A stretch of DNA of 64,000 nucleotides from Sinohyriopsis cumingii (taxonomy: Eukaryota; Mollusca; Bivalvia; Unionida; Unionidae). The stretch lies in assembly GCA_028554795.2 (NCBI GenBank), contig CM068826.1, positions 106,857,602 to 106,921,601 of the forward strand, given 5' to 3'. Position numbers and translations under genes: made by a program. The notes under the pieces were generated by a model. That model was not told the DNA's origin and made no database searches. It saw only the letters and a program-made list of their open reading frames with translations. Shown piece by piece: positions 23,809 through 31,700 of the stretch (position 1 is its first letter; every line of letters begins with the position of its first letter).

Positions 23809-23826
23809 AAAATCGCCGGCGATTTT
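23809..23826. promoter_or_regulatory. 18-bp perfect palindrome before the membrane-protein gene
   Basis: AAAATCGCCGGCGATTTT, ending 8 bases before the start codon at 23835 and just after the fibre stop codon. It could be a terminator-like hairpin, an operator, or a member of the element's palindrome family. Confidence 0.6.
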
Positions 23827-23834
23827 AAATAATA

Positions 23835-24440
23835 ATGTCAACGTTGAAATCCGAAGGATTTCCAGATGCTCAACAATATCGATATAATCAAGTCCGTGAG
23901 TGGCAATCTGAGTTAAAAACTGTCATCGAAGTAACCAGTCAAAAAGTAAAAAAATACCGCAGACGCATAACAGTGTTAGACGTTATGGTTTATTCAGTAT
24001 CCGCCGTTGTTGCATCCGCGGGAGTAATACTATCAGCGGTCACTCCAGTGACTGCAGTAGTCGCTGCCACGATCTCTGTTTCCGCTGCTACAGCAACAGC
24101 AGGAGTTTTCGGCATCATAGCAAAAAAAATATCCTCGTGCGCGGTCACAAAATTACACGATTACACGACAAAATTAAATACAGCCACGACCGCATATCAG
24201 AAATTATCATCGCTGATATCATCATCGTTAGACGCGCAATCCAGCGACGCTGCGTTGATATCAGATTCTGAATTCAAACTAATGTCAGATGTGTACAATG
24301 ACTATTTGAAAACTAAACAAATAAATAATGTCACTGATGGCAACGCCACAGGAACTGCTTCAGCAAATAGTCACAAACACAACACCGGTAAGGACCACAA
24401 TGATCTCAGTGTCCTCGACGACACCAGAATTCAGCATTAA
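23835..24440 (+). CDS. two-pass membrane protein of the virion module
   Basis: 201 residues; start in TTAAATAATAATGT. A basic helical N-terminus (about 20-46, with KKYRRR) is followed by two adjoining hydrophobic segments (about 47-69 and 73-95, Ala/Val/Ser/Thr-rich with VTPVTAV as the turn). After this comes IIAKKI and a long helical domain (100-165) with a KLNTATTAYQKLSSLI heptad-like run and an acidic SDSEFKLMSDVYNDYLK segment. This SLATT-like layout of two transmembrane segments followed by a helical tail recurs next to penton genes of invertebrate Mavericks, as I recall. It may be a particle-associated or pore-like membrane protein; the function is unproven. The last 113 bases overlap the penton gene in another frame. 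Confidence 0.7.
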   Translation: MSTLKSEGFPDAQQYRYNQVREWQSELKTVIEVTSQKVKKYRRRITVLDVMVYSVSAVVASAGVILSAVTPVTAVVAATISVSAATATAGVFGIIAKKISSCAVTKLHDYTTKLNTATTAYQKLSSLISSSLDAQSSDAALISDSEFKLMSDVYNDYLKTKQINNVTDGNATGTASANSHKHNTGKDHNDLSVLDDTRIQH

Positions 24441-25815
24441 TTTTCCAACTCCAATTGCCGTGAACGAAATCGCGTTGTCGAAGCTCAGTGCGTATCACAG
24501 CTGGCCTAATGTCAGAGCGGCATCATTTTCCGGTCAGCAGCCAAATAATTCGTTTGTGTTTTCGTGGAAAACCAAAGCCGACTCTGACGAATTCGACTGG
24601 GATACAATTACGCTACCCACTGGGAGTTATCAGATCGAAGAAATCAACGCGGAGATACAACGCCAAATAAAACGAATCACCGGCAAGGAAGCCAAAATAT
24701 CTGTGACCGCGCACGAACCAACGCTGTCTGCGGTCATTGAAATCTCAACACCGGGATACGCCGTGGATATTTATAGCAGCTCAATCCGAACAGTATTAGG
24801 ATGGCCACAAGAACGACCCGAGGTTGAACCGGGTCCACCGCCACCATCGAAGTCGGATTTCGAGACCACGAAGGAAGAACTACACGACCTCGTGTACGGC
24901 GAGTATTTATTATTTTCAGATCGATTACGATCAGGCCAAGCCTGGTTTTCAACATCAGATAAAGTTCCCTTGGATATAATAGGGGCAGCTTTTTTTGAGG
25001 GGTATGGAGGCCGGGATTACCGGCCAGAAGATATAGAAGCTCATTTTTTTAATCCGATCAAACAAGCACATAAACAACAGCTAGACCTGTTGCGGGGACA
25101 TTTCCAAGATTATATCTCTGATATAACAAAACCAGGAACTGGAAACGCTAGCGTTTCTGCAAGCAGTTCTCGGAATGCTTTGCATTCTCGCACGAACATT
25201 ATCACCACCATAGAAAAACTAAACAAACTCGCATCCACGATGGAATTTATGAATCAAAAAGTAATTCAACATCTACTGGATCTCAAGGGCGATTATGGAA
25301 ACCGAAAAAGATCGAATTTTGCAACCCTATTTGGTATTCCCGTGAAGGATATTTCAGATTTTAAACTTCCTGGATATAACGTACACACACTAAGAAAATC
25401 AGTCCAAGATCTCATCGAGGAATCTTTCAAAGATATTTCTGCCGCGTATGCGAAAATAAAACCACAACCTGTTATTTTAAGACACGACAACAGTACAGCA
25501 TCCGATGGCAGACACATCTCACCCGGGATCGTAAATATCACAGATGTTATTGCGGTCAATCTTGTATGTGACGTCATTGACGGTAGCTACAGCGCATCAG
25601 ATAATACTACGGCGATGCAGGGGTTTATCCTGTATACGTTCACACCAAAAGACCCCCCTGGTTTTCTGATTGTGCAAGAACCAATCAATGTGGTCTATCT
25701 GCGGTGTAATAATCCGTGGTTGTCAACGATAAATTTTAAACTCGTCGACCAACGGGGGGGGTTGTTGGACCTGCGTGGCGAGACTGTCTCCGTGAACTTA
25801 CTGGTGAAATCCTGA
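24328..25815 (+). CDS. mCP: penton-like minor capsid protein with a central insertion
   Basis: 495 residues; start in AAATAAATAATGT inside the end of the preceding gene (another ATG lies 12 bases on). The N-terminal third reads as a single jelly roll: SINFPTPIAVNEIALSKL, then ITLPTGSYQIEEINAEI around residue 92-108, then TVLGWP. The C-terminal third has VIDGSYSA, PGFLIVQEPINVVYLRC and WLSTINFKLVDQRGGLLDLRG, the terminal strands seen in Maverick penton proteins. Between them, about 170-375, is a largely helical insertion with no recognised fold. Two palindromes (25142-25157, 25173-25187) encode GNASVS and RNALHS in this insertion. The protein would cap the five-fold vertices that carry the fibre. 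Confidence 0.8.
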   Translation: MSLMATPQELLQQIVTNTTPVRTTMISVSSTTPEFSINFPTPIAVNEIALSKLSAYHSWPNVRAASFSGQQPNNSFVFSWKTKADSDEFDWDTITLPTGSYQIEEINAEIQRQIKRITGKEAKISVTAHEPTLSAVIEISTPGYAVDIYSSSIRTVLGWPQERPEVEPGPPPPSKSDFETTKEELHDLVYGEYLLFSDRLRSGQAWFSTSDKVPLDIIGAAFFEGYGGRDYRPEDIEAHFFNPIKQAHKQQLDLLRGHFQDYISDITKPGTGNASVSASSSRNALHSRTNIITTIEKLNKLASTMEFMNQKVIQHLLDLKGDYGNRKRSNFATLFGIPVKDISDFKLPGYNVHTLRKSVQDLIEESFKDISAAYAKIKPQPVILRHDNSTASDGRHISPGIVNITDVIAVNLVCDVIDGSYSASDNTTAMQGFILYTFTPKDPPGFLIVQEPINVVYLRCNNPWLSTINFKLVDQRGGLLDLRGETVSVNLLVKS

Positions 25816-26027
25816 AACTCTTCGAGGACAAGGACAAGTCAACGGATCCATAATAATAGTTTTTTTTCTGCAGTGGTCCACTTTCGTCATCGCGTGCAAA
25901 TACCCCATCAAAACCGGCATCGTTGGAAATGCAAAGCATTTCTGGAAGAGTTTCTCTGGAAGTCCAAAGGACTTCTCATGCGAGTGCTTAGCACGCAGGC
26001 GCGCATTTAAAAAAACGGTTGTGTATA
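25816..26027. other. spacer made largely of short palindromes
   Basis: Contains GAAATGC-AAA-GCATTTC (25926-25942), GAAGTCC-AAA-GGACTTC (25959-25975) and GTGC-TTA-GCAC (25984-25994), with a partial GAAGAGTTTC between. No gene. It could form a row of hairpins in DNA or RNA downstream of the penton gene. Confidence 0.8.
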
Positions 26028-26309
26028 ATGTGTGAATACATTCACGCACGAGTTCATATTCATGATAAGCAAATTCTTCACGAGGCAATAAAAACCGCAT
26101 TTCAAATACAGACATTCCCAGAACAGTATTTCCCCGTTAAAATAATCGTTGACGTGTACGGCGACGAAGACTTCTTGTTAACGTCGTCACAATTAACACA
26201 GCTACAGCAAAATCATATGATCACAGCTTGGTGTCAACGAGAACAGATTATGAACTATTCTCATTGTTGTATTGATGTTGAAACGCTTAAGCAAATCCTG
26301 GAAGTCTAA
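26028..26309 (+). CDS. small hypothetical protein (93 aa)
   Basis: Starts at the ATG in GTGTATAATGTG; an upstream TTG-started reading is rejected. The sequence has KIIVDVYGDEDFLLTSSQL in the middle and two Cys pairs (CQ near 67 and CC near 80), without a clear motif. I do not recognise it. The stop codon TAA lies inside the palindrome GAAGTC-TAAG-GACTTC (26301-26316), so the last two residues (EV) come from it. It stands between two palindrome-rich spacers at the end of the plus-strand virion cluster. Confidence 0.55.
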   Translation: MCEYIHARVHIHDKQILHEAIKTAFQIQTFPEQYFPVKIIVDVYGDEDFLLTSSQLTQLQQNHMITAWCQREQIMNYSHCCIDVETLKQILEV

Positions 26310-26482
26310 GGACTTCTCATGTAAAACTCGAAGAGTTTCCACGCTCGGGCAAAAAAAATAATACACTTTTTTTTACCGTGGAAATGTGCTTTACACTCGA
26401 GAAACTCTTTGAGTTTCCGGGGGGGGCGCTAGCGTTTCTCAGGTTCTACTTTCACTTTGTGCTGTGAGTCACACGCGGCGGT
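26310..26482. other. spacer with palindromes between convergent genes
   Basis: Carries AAACTC-GAA-GAGTTT (26324-26338), an A8...T8 hairpin (about 26351-26374), GAAACTC-TTT-GAGTTTC (26401-26417) and CGCTAGCG (26427-26434). Lying between the 3' ends of a plus and a minus gene, these hairpins are well placed to act in transcript termination, though this is inference. Confidence 0.75.
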
Positions 26483-26899
26483 TTATACTTCCTTGTCGGC
26501 CTCGTAGTCACAAATACTAGTATTTTCGTCAGAAATGCAAGGCATTTCCGTGTCTAGATTCTTTATATAACCTTTTAACCGTCTCACCCTGGTGCTAATT
26601 AATTTTCGAGTCTCATACTCGCTTGACAATACAAGACGAATCTTCTCAACTGCACGGCACAGTGGAATAAATTCAGATACCTGATTTTCAGTTATCCCGG
26701 CAAGTGATCTGTAAATGCGATCTTGCAAACCCTTAATGAACCTATAACACGCGGGGAGATTGTTCTTCCCCGATTGTGATAGCTCATTCAAGGATTCAAA
26801 ATCTGACATAATTGTTTCAGTGTCTAGTAAAATATTAAAACCTCGCTGTTGTAATTCTTTAATTTCAACAAGTATGGTATTTATATTTTCGTGATTCAT
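26483..26899 (-). CDS. hypothetical helical protein (138 aa)
   Basis: Start chosen at the ATG preceded on the minus strand by ATATATAATAAT (26899), which matches the element's usual start context; a 30-residue longer reading would be encoded by palindrome and spacer DNA and is less likely. Mostly helical: VEIKELQQRGFNILLDTET, ESLNELSQSGKNNL, KGLQDRIYRSLAG, ending in an acidic tail. A GAAATGC-AAG-GCATTTC palindrome (26532-26548) encodes the EMPCIS part near the C-terminus. I do not recognise the family. First of three minus-strand genes in the middle of the element. Confidence 0.6.
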   Translation of the reverse strand: MNHENINTILVEIKELQQRGFNILLDTETIMSDFESLNELSQSGKNNLPACYRFIKGLQDRIYRSLAGITENQVSEFIPLCRAVEKIRLVLSSEYETRKLISTRVRRLKGYIKNLDTEMPCISDENTSICDYEADKEV

Positions 26900-26931
26900 A
26901 TTATTATATATTTTTATATTTTTAAATGCAT

Positions 26932-26963
26932 GAAAAATGCTTTGCATTTCTTGTCCAAGGGAC
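26932..26963. repeat. pair of palindromes upstream of the 138-aa gene
   Basis: AAATGC-TTT-GCATTT at 26935-26949, followed by GTCC-AAG-GGAC at 26953-26963. Same families as elsewhere in the element; sits in the promoter side of the minus-strand gene. Confidence 0.75.
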
Positions 26964-26986
26964 TTCTCTGCTAGCATCACCAAAAA

Positions 26987-27235
26987 CAAAAATAAACAGA
27001 TAGATGATGAGCGGTTATCACTTACTGGGTACTCTTCACCGGCCTACGGTTCTTTCATGAGTCCTTTGTTAGGATTTTTTTTTCTTGGTCTTATATTAGA
27101 CCTTCGTGTTGTGATTTTTCCCTTAGGCACCTCATGTTACCGTTTATTTTTGGCCAACACTCTTTCTGAATGTTTCTATTGGTGGGCACCCAGGTGACGT
27201 AGAGCTTTATGCATCCATCTATCTGTTTATTTTTG
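26987..27235. repeat. inverted-repeat-bounded segment, MITE-like, 249 bp
   Basis: CAAAAATAAACAGATAGATG at 26987-27006 is exactly inverted at 27216-27235 (20 of 20). The arms may continue more weakly inward (TCAC..CTGGGT on both sides). No target duplication visible. No gene inside. Confidence 0.7.
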
Positions 27236-27860
27236 GGGGTCACTCACCCCATGAGGAACTTCTAGATCGTCAAATAACGGTCTAGAAGCTCGGGAGGGAC
27301 GATACAACACAGAACAACCTTTACCTCTGATTCGAGTATGACAGCAAGTAAAGGCACAATGAACATGTAATCTTATCCTAACTTATCCTAAGACCTTATC
27401 CTATGACGACACAAACATGCAGGTGGGTCATTTTCTACGGTCAGCAGCAGAGCAAAACCATCCATTGAATCGACCATTGGATGGTGCACAAAAGACACCC
27501 GCCATTGGCGGATTAAATTTATGGTTTTGCTTGCGCGTGCTGACTTTCGATCGACCCAAAGGTCTTAGGGAGCGATTTCGTATATAACCCAACTGTTACT
27601 TGCGAGTTGGAAATTCGCTCTAGCAGTGGGCGGGACTTGTTTAAAATATTTTAATTGTATGTTTTCTCGAGCGCGGTCATATAACAAGCACAGAAGAGCA
27701 AAACAGTCGGATATATTCAGTAAAACGAGGATATTGTTTGTAAAAAAATATATATTCTACGGTAAATAAATGATTACATGTTATGAACTCGATAAAATAT
27801 TTTATCAAGGTGGCTTTCTCAGGGGAGCAAATCCTCTGACGACGACAACTCTGCAAAGCG
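27236..27860. promoter_or_regulatory. noncoding island with large hairpins, possible origin or control region
   Basis: No gene in this stretch, which is unusual for the compact element. It holds a 12-bp stem hairpin CTTCTAGATCGT/ACGGTCTAGAAG (27259-27288), three CTTATCCTA repeats (27372-27403), a long imperfect hairpin about 27420-27562 (arms meeting at AGCAAAACCAT / ATGGTTTTGCT), and another hairpin 27571-27619 (AGCGATTTC..GAAATTCGCT) that includes TATATAA. A replication, packaging or transcription-control site is possible; nothing here proves it. Confidence 0.5.
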
Positions 27861-28433
27861 TTACACACTCGTGGAGGAGTTATCGTCGTTTGTGTCAGCG
27901 ATAAGAGTTATATAACAGAATGAAATCTTCTGTTTGAGCTTCTTTGAAAATGCTGTTTTGCGGATCCCAGCTGCGACACGCTGTACAGCAGGTGGACAAA
28001 TACCGAAATACCTACCGGCGGAGTATATTGACTGGAATACAATTTCTTCACCTGCGTTTATAGATTTAATAGCTCTTCTTGCAACTGTTTTACAACACCC
28101 TGTGTTACCCAGTAGGCAGTTTTTGCTCTGAGTGACCACACGAAGATTGTTTATAGAGTTATCAAGTATGTTACCGTTAATGTGATCAATGACAAACCCC
28201 TTAGGGATCACTCCGTTAAAAACCTCATAGACGAAACGATGACATAAATACCTCTTTGAGCACGTGGCAGTAAATCTTAAATAACCAGCATTATCAACTG
28301 TACCAACTGGTCGTCTTCGCGTGCAGTGTCGCACCGTGCCATCTCGGTTTGCCTCATAATTTGGAATAGTTGGATGTGCAACAAATTCTTGTTCGGGAAC
28401 AAATTCTTGTTCGGGGACGAATTCTTGATTCAT
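27861..28433 (-). CDS. HNH homing-type endonuclease with NUMOD-like domain
   Basis: 190 residues; start in TAGTATAATGAA. It opens with a tandem octapeptide-like repeat (FVPEQE three times, last diverged), encoded by repeated DNA. Residues ~20-60 resemble the NUMOD4 substrate-binding module. Then RFVYEVFNGVIPKGFVIDHI and NGNILDNSINNLRVVTQSKN give the HNH_3 nuclease core (D-H in the VIDHINGN turn and the NNLR..T..N end). A C-terminal ~40 residues with IYSAGRYFGICPPAVQRVA match a NUMOD1-type helix-turn-helix. Such enzymes cut DNA and promote spread of the sequence that carries them. Free-standing here, beside a second HNH domain fused to the polymerase. Confidence 0.88.
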   Translation of the reverse strand: MNQEFVPEQEFVPEQEFVAHPTIPNYEANRDGTVRHCTRRRPVGTVDNAGYLRFTATCSKRYLCHRFVYEVFNGVIPKGFVIDHINGNILDNSINNLRVVTQSKNCLLGNTGCCKTVARRAIKSINAGEEIVFQSIYSAGRYFGICPPAVQRVAAGIRKTAFSKKLKQKISFCYITLIADTNDDNSSTSV

Positions 28434-28461
28434 TATACTATAAGCAAATCATTTGTCTAAT

Positions 28462-28743
28462 TCATAATTTGTCTGAAAACTTATTTATGTAATCACGCTC
28501 CGAGAACGTGTTCGAGTCTGGATTTTTTTTATCATAATACCATTTTAGTTCTCGATAGCGTTTCCCCCCACACGCTGAACATAATTGCGTTTTTCCTCGT
28601 ACTCCAATGCCGCATCTGATACACGGTATCGGTCCTAGACTCCCACCGCGGACCTGTTGAGCATGTTGTCCACAGTATTCGTGTCTGCATGGTTTGCTAC
28701 ACGGCGCTGATGAATTTAGTTTAATCCACTTGCATTGGTGCAT
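28462..28743 (-). CDS. small Cys-rich zinc-binding protein
   Basis: 93 residues; start in AATATATTATGC. Cysteines fall in pairs: MHQCKWIK, SAPCSKPC, HEYCGQH, IPCIRCGIG and LCSACGG, consistent with at least two zinc-binding knuckles, followed by a basic RYRELKWYYDKK helix. Similar short Cys-rich proteins occur in other invertebrate Mavericks as I recall. Possible roles are nucleic-acid binding or transcription control. It is divergently arranged with the polymerase gene, only 42 bases apart. Confidence 0.7.
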   Translation of the reverse strand: MHQCKWIKLNSSAPCSKPCRHEYCGQHAQQVRGGSLGPIPCIRCGIGVRGKTQLCSACGGKRYRELKWYYDKKNPDSNTFSERDYINKFSDKL

Positions 28744-28785
28744 ATAATATATTTGTCTATTTAAATACTTGTCTTAATTATAATA
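28744..28785. promoter_or_regulatory. divergent promoter between Cys-rich gene and polymerase
   Basis: 42 bases, almost entirely A and T (AATATATTTG, TATTTAAATA, AATTATAAT), separate two divergent start codons. Both starts carry the AT-rich leader, so both promoters must overlap here or lie within the genes. Confidence 0.6.
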
Positions 28786-31700
28786 ATGAGTTTTGAAAGA
28801 CTATCCAGAATAAAACCTGGAAATCTCCAATTTCCCCGAGGTCGATTCGATCTTGACCGGTTAACCGGTGATGTACGACGACGAGAACTCGCAGCGGTAA
28901 TTGGTGTTATCAAGAACGCCAAAGAAGAGTTTCGTCGTGATGGTGCCGCACATGTGTGGTCTTCGTATAAAATCATTTCTGAAAATGCCATCATTGATGG
29001 TACCATCAACGATACAATCGCGTCGAACATAATTGGGTATCTCGATGATAAAAAATATTTCATTCAGATAAAATTTATCGTTGGCGTCGACGACGCCGAA
29101 ACAGGTGAAACAACGTGGATTATCAGAGACAAACTAGACCCTATTCTTGATGCCCGGCGGGGGAAAACCGTCGTCGTAACCAAAGACTCAAACCCGGGAG
29201 TACTTGTTGGGATTGATACACCGTATTATGCCAGAGCGTATCCTGTGACCGCAGTCATTTATGGAATTTATCCGATGAAGAAACCACGCGTTGATAAACT
29301 CGCCCCGATGAAGATGTCAGAGTCATTGATAAAATCCACAGGGTTGAATTGTGTAGCCGAGCGAGTAATGGAACATTTTAAAAATGCAATGCGAGGAAAC
29401 GGCCTAACACCGCTAAGACAGACTAAAATAGCAGCGTGGGCGGCAAAAGTAGTGGATGAAGGAGCGTCAATAAATGATGTTGCCGAGCTCGAACGATTAC
29501 TAAAATTTCCTATAACGGTTTCATCGTTGACCGGTGAGGTATTGTACAAGAGTAAATATGATTCCCGTGGAGCACCAATAACTATTATCGATCATAACAG
29601 TCACGCCTGGACTGACTCGGTTAGGATATTTCCTCGAGATCGTGTTGTAAAGTATTATCCGGAATTGGAAAATGCTAGCATGGGAACCACTAGTGGTGAA
29701 ACTCGAAGAGTTTCTGGAAATGCAAGCATTTCTATGTTTGATTTTATTTATCAGATAAGTAAAACCGATCCAGTGTCGGTGTGGTTATTCCGAAGTGACC
29801 TCGAGGGAGAGTTTGATCAGTTTGTGAAACCCAACGGGGAGGTATACAGAACGGCGGCATTACATCACGAAATGAAAAAACTCGCAGAAAAATATCATGC
29901 GACGAACACTGATACGTTACTGACGCAGTGTTTTACTGTCCCGGGTGTTGTCACGCATATAGCCCGAGAACGAAATTCATGGAGACCAACCCCGAAGAGT
30001 TTTCTCGAGGATATTCAACAGAGCTGTATCGAATACGGACACGGTGGTTTGTGGAATACCCAGTATGATCACCGCGATATGATATCCGTGGATATGACGG
30101 CGTTTTATCCAGGAAGTTTTCTTGGGCGGGGGGAATGTAGTGAGTATTTTAAACGGTTTGGTCATATTACAAGCTCGATGACAAGAGTTGCCATAAACGG
30201 ACCATTGCCTGATTTTGACCTGACCGGGGTTGCTTGTGTGTCGTCGTTTAAACTCGCTACGGGTTTACATCCTGTGTGTTATGCTTGGTTTGGTAAACAT
30301 TTCGTTGAGAAGCGATGGGCACCAATAGTGTTATTGCGATACATGCTTGACAGTCGAATACTGCTGTCGCTGACGGTCAGTACCGCGATTATATGCTACT
30401 GTCGTCAAACCGAAGTTTGGTTGCCAACTCCGCAAGTCATCGAAGAAACTAATAATTTCCAGGAGTATCCAGAATCTTTTATCGACACTATCATCGAAAG
30501 AACTCCTAAAATTTCCCAAACTGATGAAAGCGCCGCAAAAGATCTAGGACGAAGAATAATAGGAAAATTTACTCAAGGTGGAGCGTATGATCATAAACTA
30601 CATCATAGTCGATTAATCATGGACGAGGCCGAATTGGATCTTATTGTCGCTGATGCCGCCACGAATAATACGTTTTGTACCCGCGAAGATGTGTTTCTGT
30701 CAAACGGGGAAAAATTAGGAACTGTTTTTAGTTATATCGACGGAGAATCATCTCAGTACACACATTTGAGATCTTCGATGCTAGCTTATGTATCAATAAA
30801 CCTATTGTCGATGATTAATAGGTTTCCCGTTGACGCAGTGAGAGTTGCAACGGATTCATTCTATATCGATAAAAAACACTTAGCGGTGTTGAATAAGGTT
30901 ATACCGAATGATCCATCGTGGGGTTCATGGAGAATAAAAAATGAAATGTTGCATGGATATTGTGAATCAGCTGATGTTGAAATCGAGGATGAATATCGCG
31001 GCGCAGAAATATCTGGGAAATTTTCAATTTCTACGACAACTTCGCTGCCGCCGGTGCACGATCCTGTTGTGAGACATAGAACAGTTTATCTCAACGGGGC
31101 TGGTGGTTCCGGTAAGACAACTCGCGCGATAGAATTATTTAGAAACTCTGACATGATTGTGCTAACACCCACACATAGACTTGCCAGGGAGATGCGACAA
31201 CGGGATGTTAACGCGTGCACGTATCACAGTTTTTTCAAATACAGCGGCGGCACATGGACTCCTACGCGAATGGGAACGAAATATATCCCTGGAATAATCA
31301 TCTGGGATGAGATAGACACTGTGCCGTTGGATACATTAAAACAGTTTCTGGATTGGTTGCTAAAGAAAAATACCGCAGTTGTTATGTGCGGCGATCATGG
31401 TCAACCACCGCCATTTACAGGTGAATCTCCACACACGTGGCTGAAAACTTTTGTAGATTATTATGAGGAAATAACTAACGATGTTAGAGCACTCGATGAA
31501 ACGCTGAAAGAGTTTAAGGCGTTGATCAGGCTACAAACCAATAAAGTCCAGTGTGAGATAATGCGTGAAATAATTCCAGAGACTTCGCTGAGCGACTTTT
31601 GGGAAACGTGGAAACCAGGTGATTTAATTGTGGCAAGTAGAAAGATAGTCAGGGACACACTTCAGCAGCGGTTATTTCAGTTACATCAGAAGAAATTTCC

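Noticed and set aside
26987-27235. Definite MITE insertion
   Set aside because: Perfect 20-bp inverted ends but no target duplication, so kept only as an inverted-repeat segment.
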